Notes under the pieces: generated by a model
The model's database searches: none
What the model was told of the DNA's origin: nothing
Seen by the model: only the letters and a program-made list of their open reading frames with translations
In this document: positions 7,687 through 16,297 of the stretch, piece after piece
How positions within the stretch are numbered: position 1 is the first letter of the stretch
How the letters are laid out: every line of letters begins with the position of its first letter
Assembly: GCA_964459445.1 (NCBI GenBank)
Contig: CAYWMP010000075.1
Coordinates: forward strand, 1-26,270
DNA: 26,270 nt
From: CAYWMP01 sp964459445
GTDB lineage: Bacteria; Desulfobacterota; DSM-4660; Desulfatiglandales; HGW-15
Direction of reading: 5' to 3'
Position numbers and translations under genes: made by a program

Positions 7687-7818
7687 ATCGTCAAAAAGCC
7701 CCGGTTAACCCGGGGTTCCGATTTGGCTATATCGGAACCAACGTGTAACGCTTGAATGGCAATAATAAACTGGTTTCTTATTGCCATTCAAGCGTTACGC
7801 AATGTGCTTTTTGACGAT
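7687..7818 (+). other. Cloverleaf-like structured element 2, upstream of ygeW
   Basis: A perfect 13-bp outer stem ATCGTCAAAAAGC (7687-7699) pairs with 7806-7818. It encloses hairpin A CCCCGG/CCGGGG (7699-7704 with 7710-7715), hairpin B GGTTCCGAT/ATCGGAACC (7714-7722 with 7731-7739, loop of 8) and hairpin C with perfect 21-bp arms (7745-7765 with 7778-7798, loop of 12). Adjacent stems share one or two bases at their boundaries, so not all pairs can form at once. The element ends 137 bases before the ygeW start. Order and stem lengths match the element at 1395-1522, but the sequences differ. Candidates are a structured leader RNA, a small RNA or a palindromic repeat. Confidence 0.55.
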
Positions 7819-7839
7819 CTGTTCAAACAAACGGCCAAC

Positions 7840-7858
7840 TGTGATAATTGCTTTGACA
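7840..7858 (+). promoter_or_regulatory. Possible promoter elements upstream of ygeW
   Basis: TGTGATAAT (7840-7848) looks like an extended -10, with TTCAAA (7822-7827) 15 bases upstream as a weak -35. A separate TTGACA (7853-7858) matches the -35 consensus, but the nearest -10-like GATAAT (7882-7887) is 23 bases away, which is too far. Either could drive ygeW and the genes after it. The stretch from 7819 to 7955 holds nothing else recognised. Confidence 0.25.
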
Positions 7859-7955
7859 TTTTTTAGGCGAAAAATCATCCAGATAATCATGTGTATCCTG
7901 TCAAAAATAACTGAATCGATGTCTATATTTCAGATTTATGGAGGTTCTTAGACCA

Positions 7956-9152
7956 ATGAGTAAGATTGAAATAGAGGAAACCATCGATTTCCTGTCTGCC
8001 AAAAAGATTGAAAACATGTACTTGAACGACTTCTTTCTCACATGGGACAAGACCGAAGATGAAATTGCAGCGGTCTTCGATGTTGCCGATATCCTGCGAC
8101 AGATGCGGCGTGGCAATATCTCATCAAAGGTCTATGACTCAGGTCTAGCGGTTTCCATTTTCAGGGATAAATCCACACGAACGCGCTTCAGCTTCGCAGG
8201 CGCCGCCGATCTATTGGGTTTAGCCTTGCAGGATCTTGATGAAGAGAGATCTCAGATCACCCATGGTGAAACGGTTCGAGAAACAGCCAACATGATCTCA
8301 TTTCTCACCGAGGTCATCGGCATCCGGGACGACATCTTCCTGGGTGAGGGTCATACCTATATGAAGGAGGTCTCGAAATCGGTACAGCAAGGCTATGAAG
8401 AGGGTGTGTTGCCCCAAAGACCGACGATTGTGAATCTCCAATGCGATATCGACCATCCCACCCAGACCATGGCGGACGCACTCTATCTGAGTCACTGCTA
8501 CGGCGGTGCCGAGAATTTGAGGGGCAAAAAAATCGCCATGACCTGGGCCTATTCCCCTTCCTATGGTAAACCCCTGTCAGTTCCTCAAGGGGTTATTGGG
8601 CTGATGACGCGCTTTGGAATGGATGTCGTTCTCGCCTACCCGGAGGGATACAGCTTGATCCCGGAAGTGGAGGATATCGCAAAAAAGAACGCTGACTTGT
8701 CTGGTGGCGCCTTCACCAAGGTCAACAGCATGCAAGAGGCCTTCAAAGAGGCTGACATTGTCTATCCCAAGAGTTGGGCGCCCTATGAGGTCATGAAGCA
8801 GAGGACTCCATTGCTCAAGGATGGAGACCGAAACGCACTTGAAGATTTGGAGAAGCAATGCCTTGAGAACAATAAGAGATTCATGGGCTGGGAATGCACT
8901 GAAGAACTCATGGAAACGACCAAGGACGGAAAGGCCCTTTACATGCACTGCCTGCCTGCGGATATTAGTAGCGTCAGTTGTGAACAGGGCGAAGTGGCGG
9001 CAACCGTGTTCGACAGATACCGAGTCTCCACCTATCTGGAGGCCGGTTATAAACCCTATATCATCGCAGCCATGATAGTCCTGAGTAAATTCGAAAAACC
9101 GGACGAAAAGCTGCGAGAATTATTGGGAAGGGAGCAAAAAAGGGTTTTTTAA
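7956..9152 (+). CDS. ygeW: Knotted carbamoyltransferase YgeW
   Basis: A carbamoyltransferase related to aspartate and ornithine transcarbamylases, of the YgeW type found in anaerobic purine gene clusters. The carbamoyl-phosphate site STRTR (about residues 68-72), SQITHGETVRETANMISF, LQCDIDHPTQTMAD, WAYSPSYGKPLSVPQG and MHCLPADIS are all present and follow recalled E. coli YgeW closely. The length is 398 residues against about 396. The likely physiological direction is phosphorolysis of a ureido compound to carbamoyl phosphate, which carbamate kinase then uses; the acceptor substrate is uncertain. ATG 7956 is chosen over ATG 7938 because GGAGG (7940-7944) lies between them and serves the downstream codon. 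It is 63 bases ahead of xdhA. Confidence 0.95.
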   Translation: MSKIEIEETIDFLSAKKIENMYLNDFFLTWDKTEDEIAAVFDVADILRQMRRGNISSKVYDSGLAVSIFRDKSTRTRFSFAGAADLLGLALQDLDEERSQITHGETVRETANMISFLTEVIGIRDDIFLGEGHTYMKEVSKSVQQGYEEGVLPQRPTIVNLQCDIDHPTQTMADALYLSHCYGGAENLRGKKIAMTWAYSPSYGKPLSVPQGVIGLMTRFGMDVVLAYPEGYSLIPEVEDIAKKNADLSGGAFTKVNSMQEAFKEADIVYPKSWAPYEVMKQRTPLLKDGDRNALEDLEKQCLENNKRFMGWECTEELMETTKDGKALYMHCLPADISSVSCEQGEVAATVFDRYRVSTYLEAGYKPYIIAAMIVLSKFEKPDEKLRELLGREQKRVF

Positions 9153-9215
9153 TGAAAAAGCATTTAGTTCTCTACGAACTCCTTGGCCCTGCGTTGAAAC
9201 ATTAGGAGAAGTTGA

Positions 9216-10637
9216 ATGGAGAATGAGATCCAATTCATTCTGAACAACGAAGACATCGTTACCAATCTTCATCCCGGCACGGTGCTCCTGGATTTCATCC
9301 GCACCCATAAGAAACTGGTCGGTACGAAAAACGGGTGTCGAGAAGGCGATTGCGGCGCCTGTACTGTCCTCGTGGGAAGAATCGAAAAGGAAGAATTCTC
9401 CTACCGCCCCCTGGCCTCCTGTTTGTTACCTCTCGGAAATGTCCAGGGCACGCATGTCGTCACGATCGAGGGATTGAACCAGGACACCCTAACCCCGATC
9501 CAACAGGCTTTTGTGGATGAAGGCGGAAGCCAGTGCGGATTCTGTACCGTCGGTTTTGTAATGTCTATAACCGGCTTCTGCCTGCGTACATCCGAACCCA
9601 CATTTCAAAGCGCCCTTGATGCCATGGGCGGCAATGCTTGCCGATGTACCGGATACAAATCCATTGAAAGGGCGGCGGATCAAATCGTCAGCGCCCTTTC
9701 GGATTTGAACTCGCAAAATCGTGTGACCCGGTTAATTGAGCAAGGCATTTTGCCGAATTACTTCAAGGTTATCCCAGAGCGATTAAAGGCCCTAGAGAAA
9801 GGTGCGGGGGAGGAACCGACCATTGCTAAGCCATCGGCCATGCTTATAGGTGGGGGAACGGATCTCTTTGTCCAGCACCCGGAAGAATTGGTGGATGAAA
9901 ACCTACACTTTCTTGCCAACCAGGCTACCTTGAAGGGCATACATGTCGAAAACGGGCACTGCATGATAGGCGGATTGGTGACCATGGAGACCTTTCGTGT
10001 CTCAAAGGTCATCAACGATCTATTTCCCGATATCATGACCGACCTGAAGAGGGTGTCTACACCCTTGATTCGCCCCATGGCAACCATTGCCGGTAATCTG
10101 GTGAACGCCTCACCCATCGCCGACCTCGCGATCATCCTGTTGGCCTTGGATTCTGATCTTATACTGAACCTTCATGGTGCAAAACGAACAGTCCCTTTAA
10201 AAGCCTTTTATAAAGGCTATAAGGATCTAGACCTTAAGCCGGAGGAAATCGTTGAGACCATACGCTTCAGCATGCCAGGGTCTCATGTTTTATTTAATTT
10301 TGAAAAGGTGAGCAAACGATCCCATCAGGACATTGCCAGTGTGAACTCGGCCATGTCCCTCGAAATAGAAGACGGCACCATAAAGAAGGCCGTCATTTCT
10401 GCGGGCGGCGTCGCACCGATTCCCCTTGTTTTAGAAAAGGCCTCTTCAGCCCTCAAGAATCAATCGGTAGGTGAAAAGACTATTCGGCAAATCGCAGAAA
10501 TGCCCAGTCAGGAAATTACACCCATAAGTGATGTCAGGGGATCGGCCGATTACAAACGGCTGCTGCTTCGTCAACTCATCTACGCGCATTTTGCCGCCCT
10601 GTTCCCGGCTCAAATCGATCTGGAGGCTTTGCTATGA
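9216..10637 (+). CDS. xdhA: Xanthine dehydrogenase small subunit, 2Fe-2S plus FAD domains
   Basis: The electron-transfer subunit of a two-subunit xanthine dehydrogenase. Domain order is 2Fe-2S ferredoxin (Cys41, 46, 49 and 69), helical 2Fe-2S (Cys107, 110, 142 and 144), then an FAD domain with MLIGGGTDLFVQ near residue 210 and ATIAGNLVNASPIADL near 285, ending in a CO-dehydrogenase-flavoprotein-like C-terminal domain. The 473 residues fit bacterial XdhA. The first Fe-S motif has the usual C-x4-C spacing, unlike the fused enzyme at 3070. ATG 9216 has AGGAG seven bases upstream. Its stop overlaps the start of xdhB by four bases (ATGA), indicating translational coupling and a heteromeric complex passing electrons to NAD+ or another acceptor. 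Confidence 0.93.
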   Translation: MENEIQFILNNEDIVTNLHPGTVLLDFIRTHKKLVGTKNGCREGDCGACTVLVGRIEKEEFSYRPLASCLLPLGNVQGTHVVTIEGLNQDTLTPIQQAFVDEGGSQCGFCTVGFVMSITGFCLRTSEPTFQSALDAMGGNACRCTGYKSIERAADQIVSALSDLNSQNRVTRLIEQGILPNYFKVIPERLKALEKGAGEEPTIAKPSAMLIGGGTDLFVQHPEELVDENLHFLANQATLKGIHVENGHCMIGGLVTMETFRVSKVINDLFPDIMTDLKRVSTPLIRPMATIAGNLVNASPIADLAIILLALDSDLILNLHGAKRTVPLKAFYKGYKDLDLKPEEIVETIRFSMPGSHVLFNFEKVSKRSHQDIASVNSAMSLEIEDGTIKKAVISAGGVAPIPLVLEKASSALKNQSVGEKTIRQIAEMPSQEITPISDVRGSADYKRLLLRQLIYAHFAALFPAQIDLEALL

Positions 10638-12892
10638 AACAGATCGATATCCATTCCCATGTCAGGGGAGAATCCATCTTTGTAGACGATATCCCGGTTC
10701 GGGAAAGGACGCTTCATGCAGCTGTGTTCGCTTCACCGTCGCCCCATGGGAATATAATGGACCTGGATACAAGAGAAGCCGAATTAACTTCAGGAGTGAC
10801 GGCGGTCCTGACTTCCAAAGATATCCCAGGCAATAACCAGGTCGGAATCATACTTGACGATGAGCCCCTCTTCGCGGTTGATAGGGTGGTGTTCGTCGGC
10901 CAACCCATCGCCCTGGTGCTGTCGGAAAACCAAAGGACTGCTCGAGCAGCTCTAAAAAAGATCGACCTTGAGATAGATCCCCTGCCCGCCATCACGGATC
11001 CTCGGGAAGCCTTTGAGAAAAATGAATTCATTGTCCCGCCGAGGACCTTTTGCCTGGGTGACACTGAAAAGGCGTGGAAACACTGCGATCATGTGATTGA
11101 GGGCCGTGCTGAATGTGGTGGTCAGGAACACTTGTACCTTGAAACCCAGAGCGCCTATGCCTACCCCACGGAAAACGGCGGTGTACGCATCTATTCCGCG
11201 ACTCAGAGTCCCACCGTCGTCCAAAAAACCGCAGCCCTTGTTTTGGGAATTCCTATGCATAAGGTTGAGGTGGATGTCCCACGGATCGGAGGCGGATTCG
11301 GCGGTAAGGAATCCCAGGCCACAGCCTGGGCAGTGATGGCAGCCCTCGGCGCCTTTGTGATAAAGCGGGCCGTTAAATTGGTGCTCCATCGAACCGAAGA
11401 TATGCAAATGACCGGTAAGCGGCATCCTTACTCGGCTGACTTCAAAATAGGTCTGGATAAAGATTACAAAATATGGGCCTATGGAGCGAGCTTCTATCAA
11501 AACGCCGGAGCCTTTGCGGATCTATCCCCCGCCGTCATGGAACGGACGCTGTTCCACGCTACGAATAGCTATTTTATCCCCAACGTAAAGACCACGGTGC
11601 ACTCTTGCAGAACCAATCTTCCTCCCAATACGGCCCTTAGGGGTTTCGGCGGACCCCAGGGTAAATTCATAATGGAAGCTGCCATTGCCAAAGCTGCTGA
11701 AGACCTGGATGTTGAAGTCAATCTGATTCAGCGCAAAAACCTCCTCCAGGAAGGGGATGAATTTCCCTTCGGACAAAAGGCAAGCGATTGCGAAGCGGTC
11801 AAATGCTGGACCGAGGCCGAAACACGCTACGACGTCGAAAAGCTTCGCAAAGATATGGTGTCATTCAACGCTGAAAACAAGAGATACAATAAGGGTATCT
11901 CCTTCATGCCCATCTGCTTTGGCATATCCTTTACAAAAATCCACATGAATCAGGCAGGCGCCCTAGTTCATATCTATCAGGACGGCAGTGTTGGCGTAAG
12001 CACCGGCGCAACGGAAATGGGCCAGGGAGTAAACACGAAGGTCGTTCAGGTAGCGGCCCATACTTTCTCCGTATTACCCAGCCGGATAAAAATTGAAAGC
12101 ACCAATACCACACGGGTGGCAAACACCTCTCCCACTGCGGCAAGTGCGAGCGCAGATCTTAACGGAAAGGCCGTGGAAAAGGCCTGTAAAGCCATTTTGA
12201 AGCGCCTATTAAGTTTTGCAGCAAAGGAATTGGGCCATAACGACAATGTCGAGCAGACCACGGAAATCCGCGATGAACGGATCTATGATAAAGGAAAGAA
12301 GACCAAGCTGACCTGGGACGATTTGGTGATTCAGGCTTATCTGAATCGCGTGAACCTGTCCGAACACGCCCATTACGCCACGCCGACCATCTACTTCGAT
12401 CTTGAAAAGGAAAAGGGCCTCCCCTTTGCCTATCACGTGTACGGTACTGCGATCACCCTTGCAACGATCGACTGTCTTTTGGGAACCTATGAAATTGACG
12501 CCGTGAAAGTGGTTCATGAATCCGGCAAGATACTCAACCCCATCATCGATTTAGGACAGGTAGAAGGGGGCATTGTGCAGGGTATCGGTTGGATGACACT
12601 GGAAGAGATCAGTTATGATAAGGGCGGCCGTCTGCTCTCCAATACACTCTCAAATTACAAGATACCCGGCATCCAGACGGCGCCAAAGACGATCGATGTT
12701 CATTTTCAAGAAACGGAGAGTACTTCCATGGCCATCCTGAGATCAAAGGCCGTGGGTGAACCGCCTTTGATGTACGGAATCGGGGCCTACTTTGCCATTC
12801 GAAACGCCCTGCGAGCGGCACGACCGAAAAAGGATATTGCGCTATCCGCACCCATGACTCCTGAAAAGGTGTTGATGGCGCTTTACGGCTAA
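10634..12892 (+). CDS. xdhB: Xanthine dehydrogenase molybdopterin subunit
   Basis: The catalytic subunit that hydroxylates hypoxanthine or xanthine at the molybdenum site, or could act in reverse on urate under strongly reducing conditions. The 752 residues fit XdhB. Xanthine-oxidase landmarks are intact: GGQEHLYLET near residue 163 (the Glu that orients substrate), GGGFGGKES near 217, LRGFGGPQG near 335 (the substrate-binding Arg), ATEMGQGVNTKV near 458, and VGEPPLMYGIG near 708 with the catalytic Glu. It overlaps xdhA by ATGA. Retention of the Glu, Arg and Glu set favours a true purine hydroxylase over an aldehyde oxidase. Downstream is a 91-base gap before ygfK. Confidence 0.93.
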   Translation: MKQIDIHSHVRGESIFVDDIPVRERTLHAAVFASPSPHGNIMDLDTREAELTSGVTAVLTSKDIPGNNQVGIILDDEPLFAVDRVVFVGQPIALVLSENQRTARAALKKIDLEIDPLPAITDPREAFEKNEFIVPPRTFCLGDTEKAWKHCDHVIEGRAECGGQEHLYLETQSAYAYPTENGGVRIYSATQSPTVVQKTAALVLGIPMHKVEVDVPRIGGGFGGKESQATAWAVMAALGAFVIKRAVKLVLHRTEDMQMTGKRHPYSADFKIGLDKDYKIWAYGASFYQNAGAFADLSPAVMERTLFHATNSYFIPNVKTTVHSCRTNLPPNTALRGFGGPQGKFIMEAAIAKAAEDLDVEVNLIQRKNLLQEGDEFPFGQKASDCEAVKCWTEAETRYDVEKLRKDMVSFNAENKRYNKGISFMPICFGISFTKIHMNQAGALVHIYQDGSVGVSTGATEMGQGVNTKVVQVAAHTFSVLPSRIKIESTNTTRVANTSPTAASASADLNGKAVEKACKAILKRLLSFAAKELGHNDNVEQTTEIRDERIYDKGKKTKLTWDDLVIQAYLNRVNLSEHAHYATPTIYFDLEKEKGLPFAYHVYGTAITLATIDCLLGTYEIDAVKVVHESGKILNPIIDLGQVEGGIVQGIGWMTLEEISYDKGGRLLSNTLSNYKIPGIQTAPKTIDVHFQETESTSMAILRSKAVGEPPLMYGIGAYFAIRNALRAARPKKDIALSAPMTPEKVLMALYG

Positions 12893-12898
12893 AAGTGC

Positions 12899-12927
12899 GG
12901 TTCCAGGTTCAGGGTTCAAAGGTTCAG
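12899..12927. repeat. Degenerate GGTTC tandem repeat
   Basis: Several GGTTCA-type units run in tandem just after the xdhB stop. The same kind of repeat follows the xdhD stop at 21384-21415, and a related CCTGAACAC tandem (opposite strand sense) lies at 88-113. It is probably a dispersed intergenic repeat with no known function. Confidence 0.6.
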
Positions 12928-12983
12928 AAGTTTACAGGGAACGCTGTTTGATCCCCTCAACCTTAGTCTAAAAGGGGAATACC

Positions 12984-15900
12984 GTGAACGATCGATTCAC
13001 CTGTTGTCCCATTGAGAAACTACTAACCTGGATTTTGGCGGAAGAGAAACAGGGCCAGATCTTTGGGATCCGCAAGTCTCTATTCTTTGTTCCCGCCCCG
13101 GGCGACCCTTTCAAGATCAGCCGCTGCGGCCGATCCCTGGAGACCCCCATCGGTGTGGCGGCAGGTCCCCACACCCAACTCTCTCAAAACATCATCAGCG
13201 CATGGTTTACCGGGGCCCGCTATATCGAACTCAAAACAGTGCAAACCCTGGATGAACTGGAGATCACCAGACCGTGCATCGACATGACGGATGAAGGGTA
13301 CAACTGCGAATGGTCCCAGGAACTCAAACTCTCCCAATCCTTTAACGAATACCTGAATGCCTGGATCATCCTGCATATCCTCAAGGACAAATTAGGATGG
13401 GGTGAACCGAATATACCCGGCTTCATATTCAATATGAGTGTGGGATACAACATGGAGGGCATTCTCAATGAGAATGTGCAGGAATTCCTCCGCAGGATGG
13501 ACAATTGCGCCGAAGAAAAAACGGCCAAGATCGACGCCCTGGCAAATATCTACCCCCGTGTCAAAGACCTGAATATCCCGGACATGATTTCAGACAACAT
13601 CACTCTTTCCACCATGCACGGTTGCCCCCCGGACGAAGTGGAAAAAATCGGGCGCTATCTACTAGAGGACCGGCGGCTCAATACCACCATCAAAATGAAT
13701 CCCACGCTTTTGGGTCCGGAACGCCTCCGTGCGATTCTCAATGATCAGTTAGGATTCGAAGTGGATGTGCCGGACGAGGCCTTTGGCCATGATTTGACCT
13801 TCGATGCCGGCCTATCGGTCATTCAATCCTTACAGAAATGCGCTGACAAGGTAGGAGTTGAATTCGACCTCAAGCTGAGCAACACCCTCGAGACAACCAA
13901 CCGTGAACAAAACCTTCCTGATAAGGAAAGCATGGTCTACATGAGCGGGCGGGCATTGCATCCCATTACCATCCATCTCGCCCGCAGACTCCAGGAGGTC
14001 TTTGAGGGAAATTTGGACATCAGCTTTTCCGCCGGTACGGATTGCTTCAATATCGCCGATACGCTGGCCTGCAATCTCCGTCCTGTAACGGTCTGTTCCG
14101 ACGTCCTCAAGCCGGGAGGCTATGGACGTCTCAGTCAATATCTGGATGACCTAAGGGAAACTTTTAAGGAGGTTAACGCCTCTTCAATATCCTCCTTTGT
14201 TCAGGCAAAGAGCGGCATAAAAGACCTAAAACAGGCAGCCCTCAAAAACCTCAAAACCTATTCAACAGCAGTTGTGAGCAATGATTATTATCACAAATCA
14301 CGGTTTCCCTATGACAACATCAAGACGCCCATGGAATTGACCTCCTTTGACTGTGTAAAGGCGCCCTGCGTGGTGACATGTCCGGCAAATCAGGATGTGC
14401 CTAGGTATATGTACCACACGGCCAGGGGAGAATATGAAAAGGCCTTCCAGGTCATCCTTGAGACCAATCCTTTCCCCAATGTCCAGGGAATGGTCTGCGA
14501 TCATTTGTGTCAACTCAAATGCACCCGGATGAACTACGACAACCCCCTTTTGATCCGTGAGATCAAGCGCTTTATTGCACGAAAAAATGCCCATAGCCGG
14601 GGCGCCAAATCTCCGGAGGCAACCGGATTGAAGGTAGCGGTGATCGGGGCCGGTCCTTCCGGGTTGGCCTGTGCCTATTTTCTGGCACTGGCCGGTTTCA
14701 AGGTGGATGTCTTCGAATCCAAGGATATGGCCGGGGGTATGGCCGCCGATGCAATCCCCATATTTCGGCTGGACGATGACAGCCGGAAAAGAGATATCGA
14801 TGGTATAACGGCCCTGGGTGTCCGGATTCATTACGGAGAGAAGATTGAATCCAAGAAATTTGAAACTCTTCGAGAGACCTTTGATTACATCTATATCGCT
14901 GTAGGCGCGCAAAAAGGGATGGAATTGGGCATTCCGGGAGAGGATGCGATGGGCGTTCTAGATCAACTCTCCTTTTTGAGCGCTGTGCGAAAGGGGCAAT
15001 TACCGGATCTTGGGAAAAAGGTGGTGGTGGTTGGAGGCGGCAATTCCGCCATGGACACGGCCCGTACGGCCAAAAGGCTGGTGGACAAAGATGGTGAGGT
15101 GACCATCATCTACCGGAGAACGCGCAGGGAAATGCCTGCCGATGAAGAAGAGGTGCAACAAACCCTTGACGAAGGGGCAAAACTGGTTGAGTTGACGGCG
15201 CCGGAATGCCTGCTTGTGGAGGATGGAAAGGTCAAATCCAATGTGTGTTTCAAAATGGCGTTGGGCGACACAGACAAGAGCGGCCGCCCCCGCCCCATAA
15301 GAATTGAAGGATCGGAATTTGAAATCGAAGCGGACAGCGTTATTTCCGCTATCGGTCAAAGTGTGGAAATAGACTTTTTTACGGAAAGCGAATTACGGAT
15401 CGATCCGGAAACCTTTGAGACGCCCTTTGACAATGTCTTTGCAGGAGGCGATGCCGTGCGTGGCGCATCAACCCTCATCAGGGCCATTGCCGATGGAAAG
15501 CGGGTCGCCGAAACCATCAGGCAAAAGGCGATGAAGGACTTTCAATTGGAAGCCCCACAGGTAATCAGAGATGTTGATATTGAGAATCTTCAATACAAAC
15601 AGGCGCGTCGCCGATTCGGCATCCCTGCGCCACAACGTCCCTTTGACCAGCGTCATGGATTCGATCTCGTCACTGAAACTCTGGATGAAGTTTCTGCCAG
15701 AAAAGAAGCGGAGCGGTGCCTTCAGTGTGACGTCCTTTGTAACATCTGCACAACGGTATGTCCCAATCGCGCCAATATCTATTACACCGTGGAACCCATG
15801 GCATTCACCATTCAAAAAGTCAAACGCTCGGATAATGGTATCCAGATTGAAGATGTGGAAACCGTTAAAATATCTCAATACTATCAGATTATTAATATCG

Positions 15901-16259
15901 GTGACTTTTGCAACGAGTGCGGTAACTGCACCACATTTTGTCCGACTGACGGCGCACCCTATCAGGTCAAGCCGACGTTCTATCTTTCTGAGACCGCCTT
16001 TGGTCAGGAAGATAATGGTTACTATCTGAAGGGTTACGCGCTCAAAGCCAAGGTGGAAGGCAACTTAGAAACCCTAACCAGGCAGGATGAGGAATTCTTT
16101 TATGAAACCGAAACCCTGAAAGCCACCTTTGATCCAGAACACTTTACGCTAAAAAAAGCAGCGTTTCTTACAGACGACCTTGAAAGCGTTGAGCTGAGAC
16201 ATGCTGCAAAAATGTGTTACCTGATGAAATCACTCAAAGGCTTTTATCTGTTTGATTAG
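12984..16259 (+). CDS. ygfK: YgfK-type multidomain Fe-S flavoprotein oxidoreductase
   Basis: A large cytoplasmic oxidoreductase, named a putative selenate reductase subunit in older annotation but now tied to anaerobic purine/urate breakdown. Domain order: an FMN-barrel-like N-terminus (residues 1 to about 400) with PIGVAAGPHTQ and STMHGCPPDEVEKI; a GltD-like Fe-S segment with CVKAPCVVTCP near 457 and CDHLCQLKC near 508; an FAD fold VIGAGPSGLACAY near 553; an NAD(P)H fold VVVGGGNSAMDTA near 680; and a ferredoxin-like end with CDVLCNICTTVCP near 914 and CNECGNCTTFCP near 976. These are the parts of dihydropyrimidine dehydrogenase in a different order. GTG 12984 follows AAAGGGG. It has 1091 residues against about 1032 in E. 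coli. It probably passes NAD(P)H electrons through Fe-S centres to a substrate or to partner XdhD. Confidence 0.92.
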   Translation: MNDRFTCCPIEKLLTWILAEEKQGQIFGIRKSLFFVPAPGDPFKISRCGRSLETPIGVAAGPHTQLSQNIISAWFTGARYIELKTVQTLDELEITRPCIDMTDEGYNCEWSQELKLSQSFNEYLNAWIILHILKDKLGWGEPNIPGFIFNMSVGYNMEGILNENVQEFLRRMDNCAEEKTAKIDALANIYPRVKDLNIPDMISDNITLSTMHGCPPDEVEKIGRYLLEDRRLNTTIKMNPTLLGPERLRAILNDQLGFEVDVPDEAFGHDLTFDAGLSVIQSLQKCADKVGVEFDLKLSNTLETTNREQNLPDKESMVYMSGRALHPITIHLARRLQEVFEGNLDISFSAGTDCFNIADTLACNLRPVTVCSDVLKPGGYGRLSQYLDDLRETFKEVNASSISSFVQAKSGIKDLKQAALKNLKTYSTAVVSNDYYHKSRFPYDNIKTPMELTSFDCVKAPCVVTCPANQDVPRYMYHTARGEYEKAFQVILETNPFPNVQGMVCDHLCQLKCTRMNYDNPLLIREIKRFIARKNAHSRGAKSPEATGLKVAVIGAGPSGLACAYFLALAGFKVDVFESKDMAGGMAADAIPIFRLDDDSRKRDIDGITALGVRIHYGEKIESKKFETLRETFDYIYIAVGAQKGMELGIPGEDAMGVLDQLSFLSAVRKGQLPDLGKKVVVVGGGNSAMDTARTAKRLVDKDGEVTIIYRRTRREMPADEEEVQQTLDEGAKLVELTAPECLLVEDGKVKSNVCFKMALGDTDKSGRPRPIRIEGSEFEIEADSVISAIGQSVEIDFFTESELRIDPETFETPFDNVFAGGDAVRGASTLIRAIADGKRVAETIRQKAMKDFQLEAPQVIRDVDIENLQYKQARRRFGIPAPQRPFDQRHGFDLVTETLDEVSARKEAERCLQCDVLCNICTTVCPNRANIYYTVEPMAFTIQKVKRSDNGIQIEDVETVKISQYYQIINIGDFCNECGNCTTFCPTDGAPYQVKPTFYLSETAFGQEDNGYYLKGYALKAKVEGNLETLTRQDEEFFYETETLKATFDPEHFTLKKAAFLTDDLESVELRHAAKMCYLMKSLKGFYLFD

Positions 16260-16297
16260 GTGATGAACCCATAATCTCCCTTTGAAAAGGCAAAATC

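Noticed and set aside
7699..7715. Rho-independent terminator after ssnA
   Set aside because: The GC-rich palindrome is not followed by a T-run and is 180 bases past the stop, so termination is not supported.
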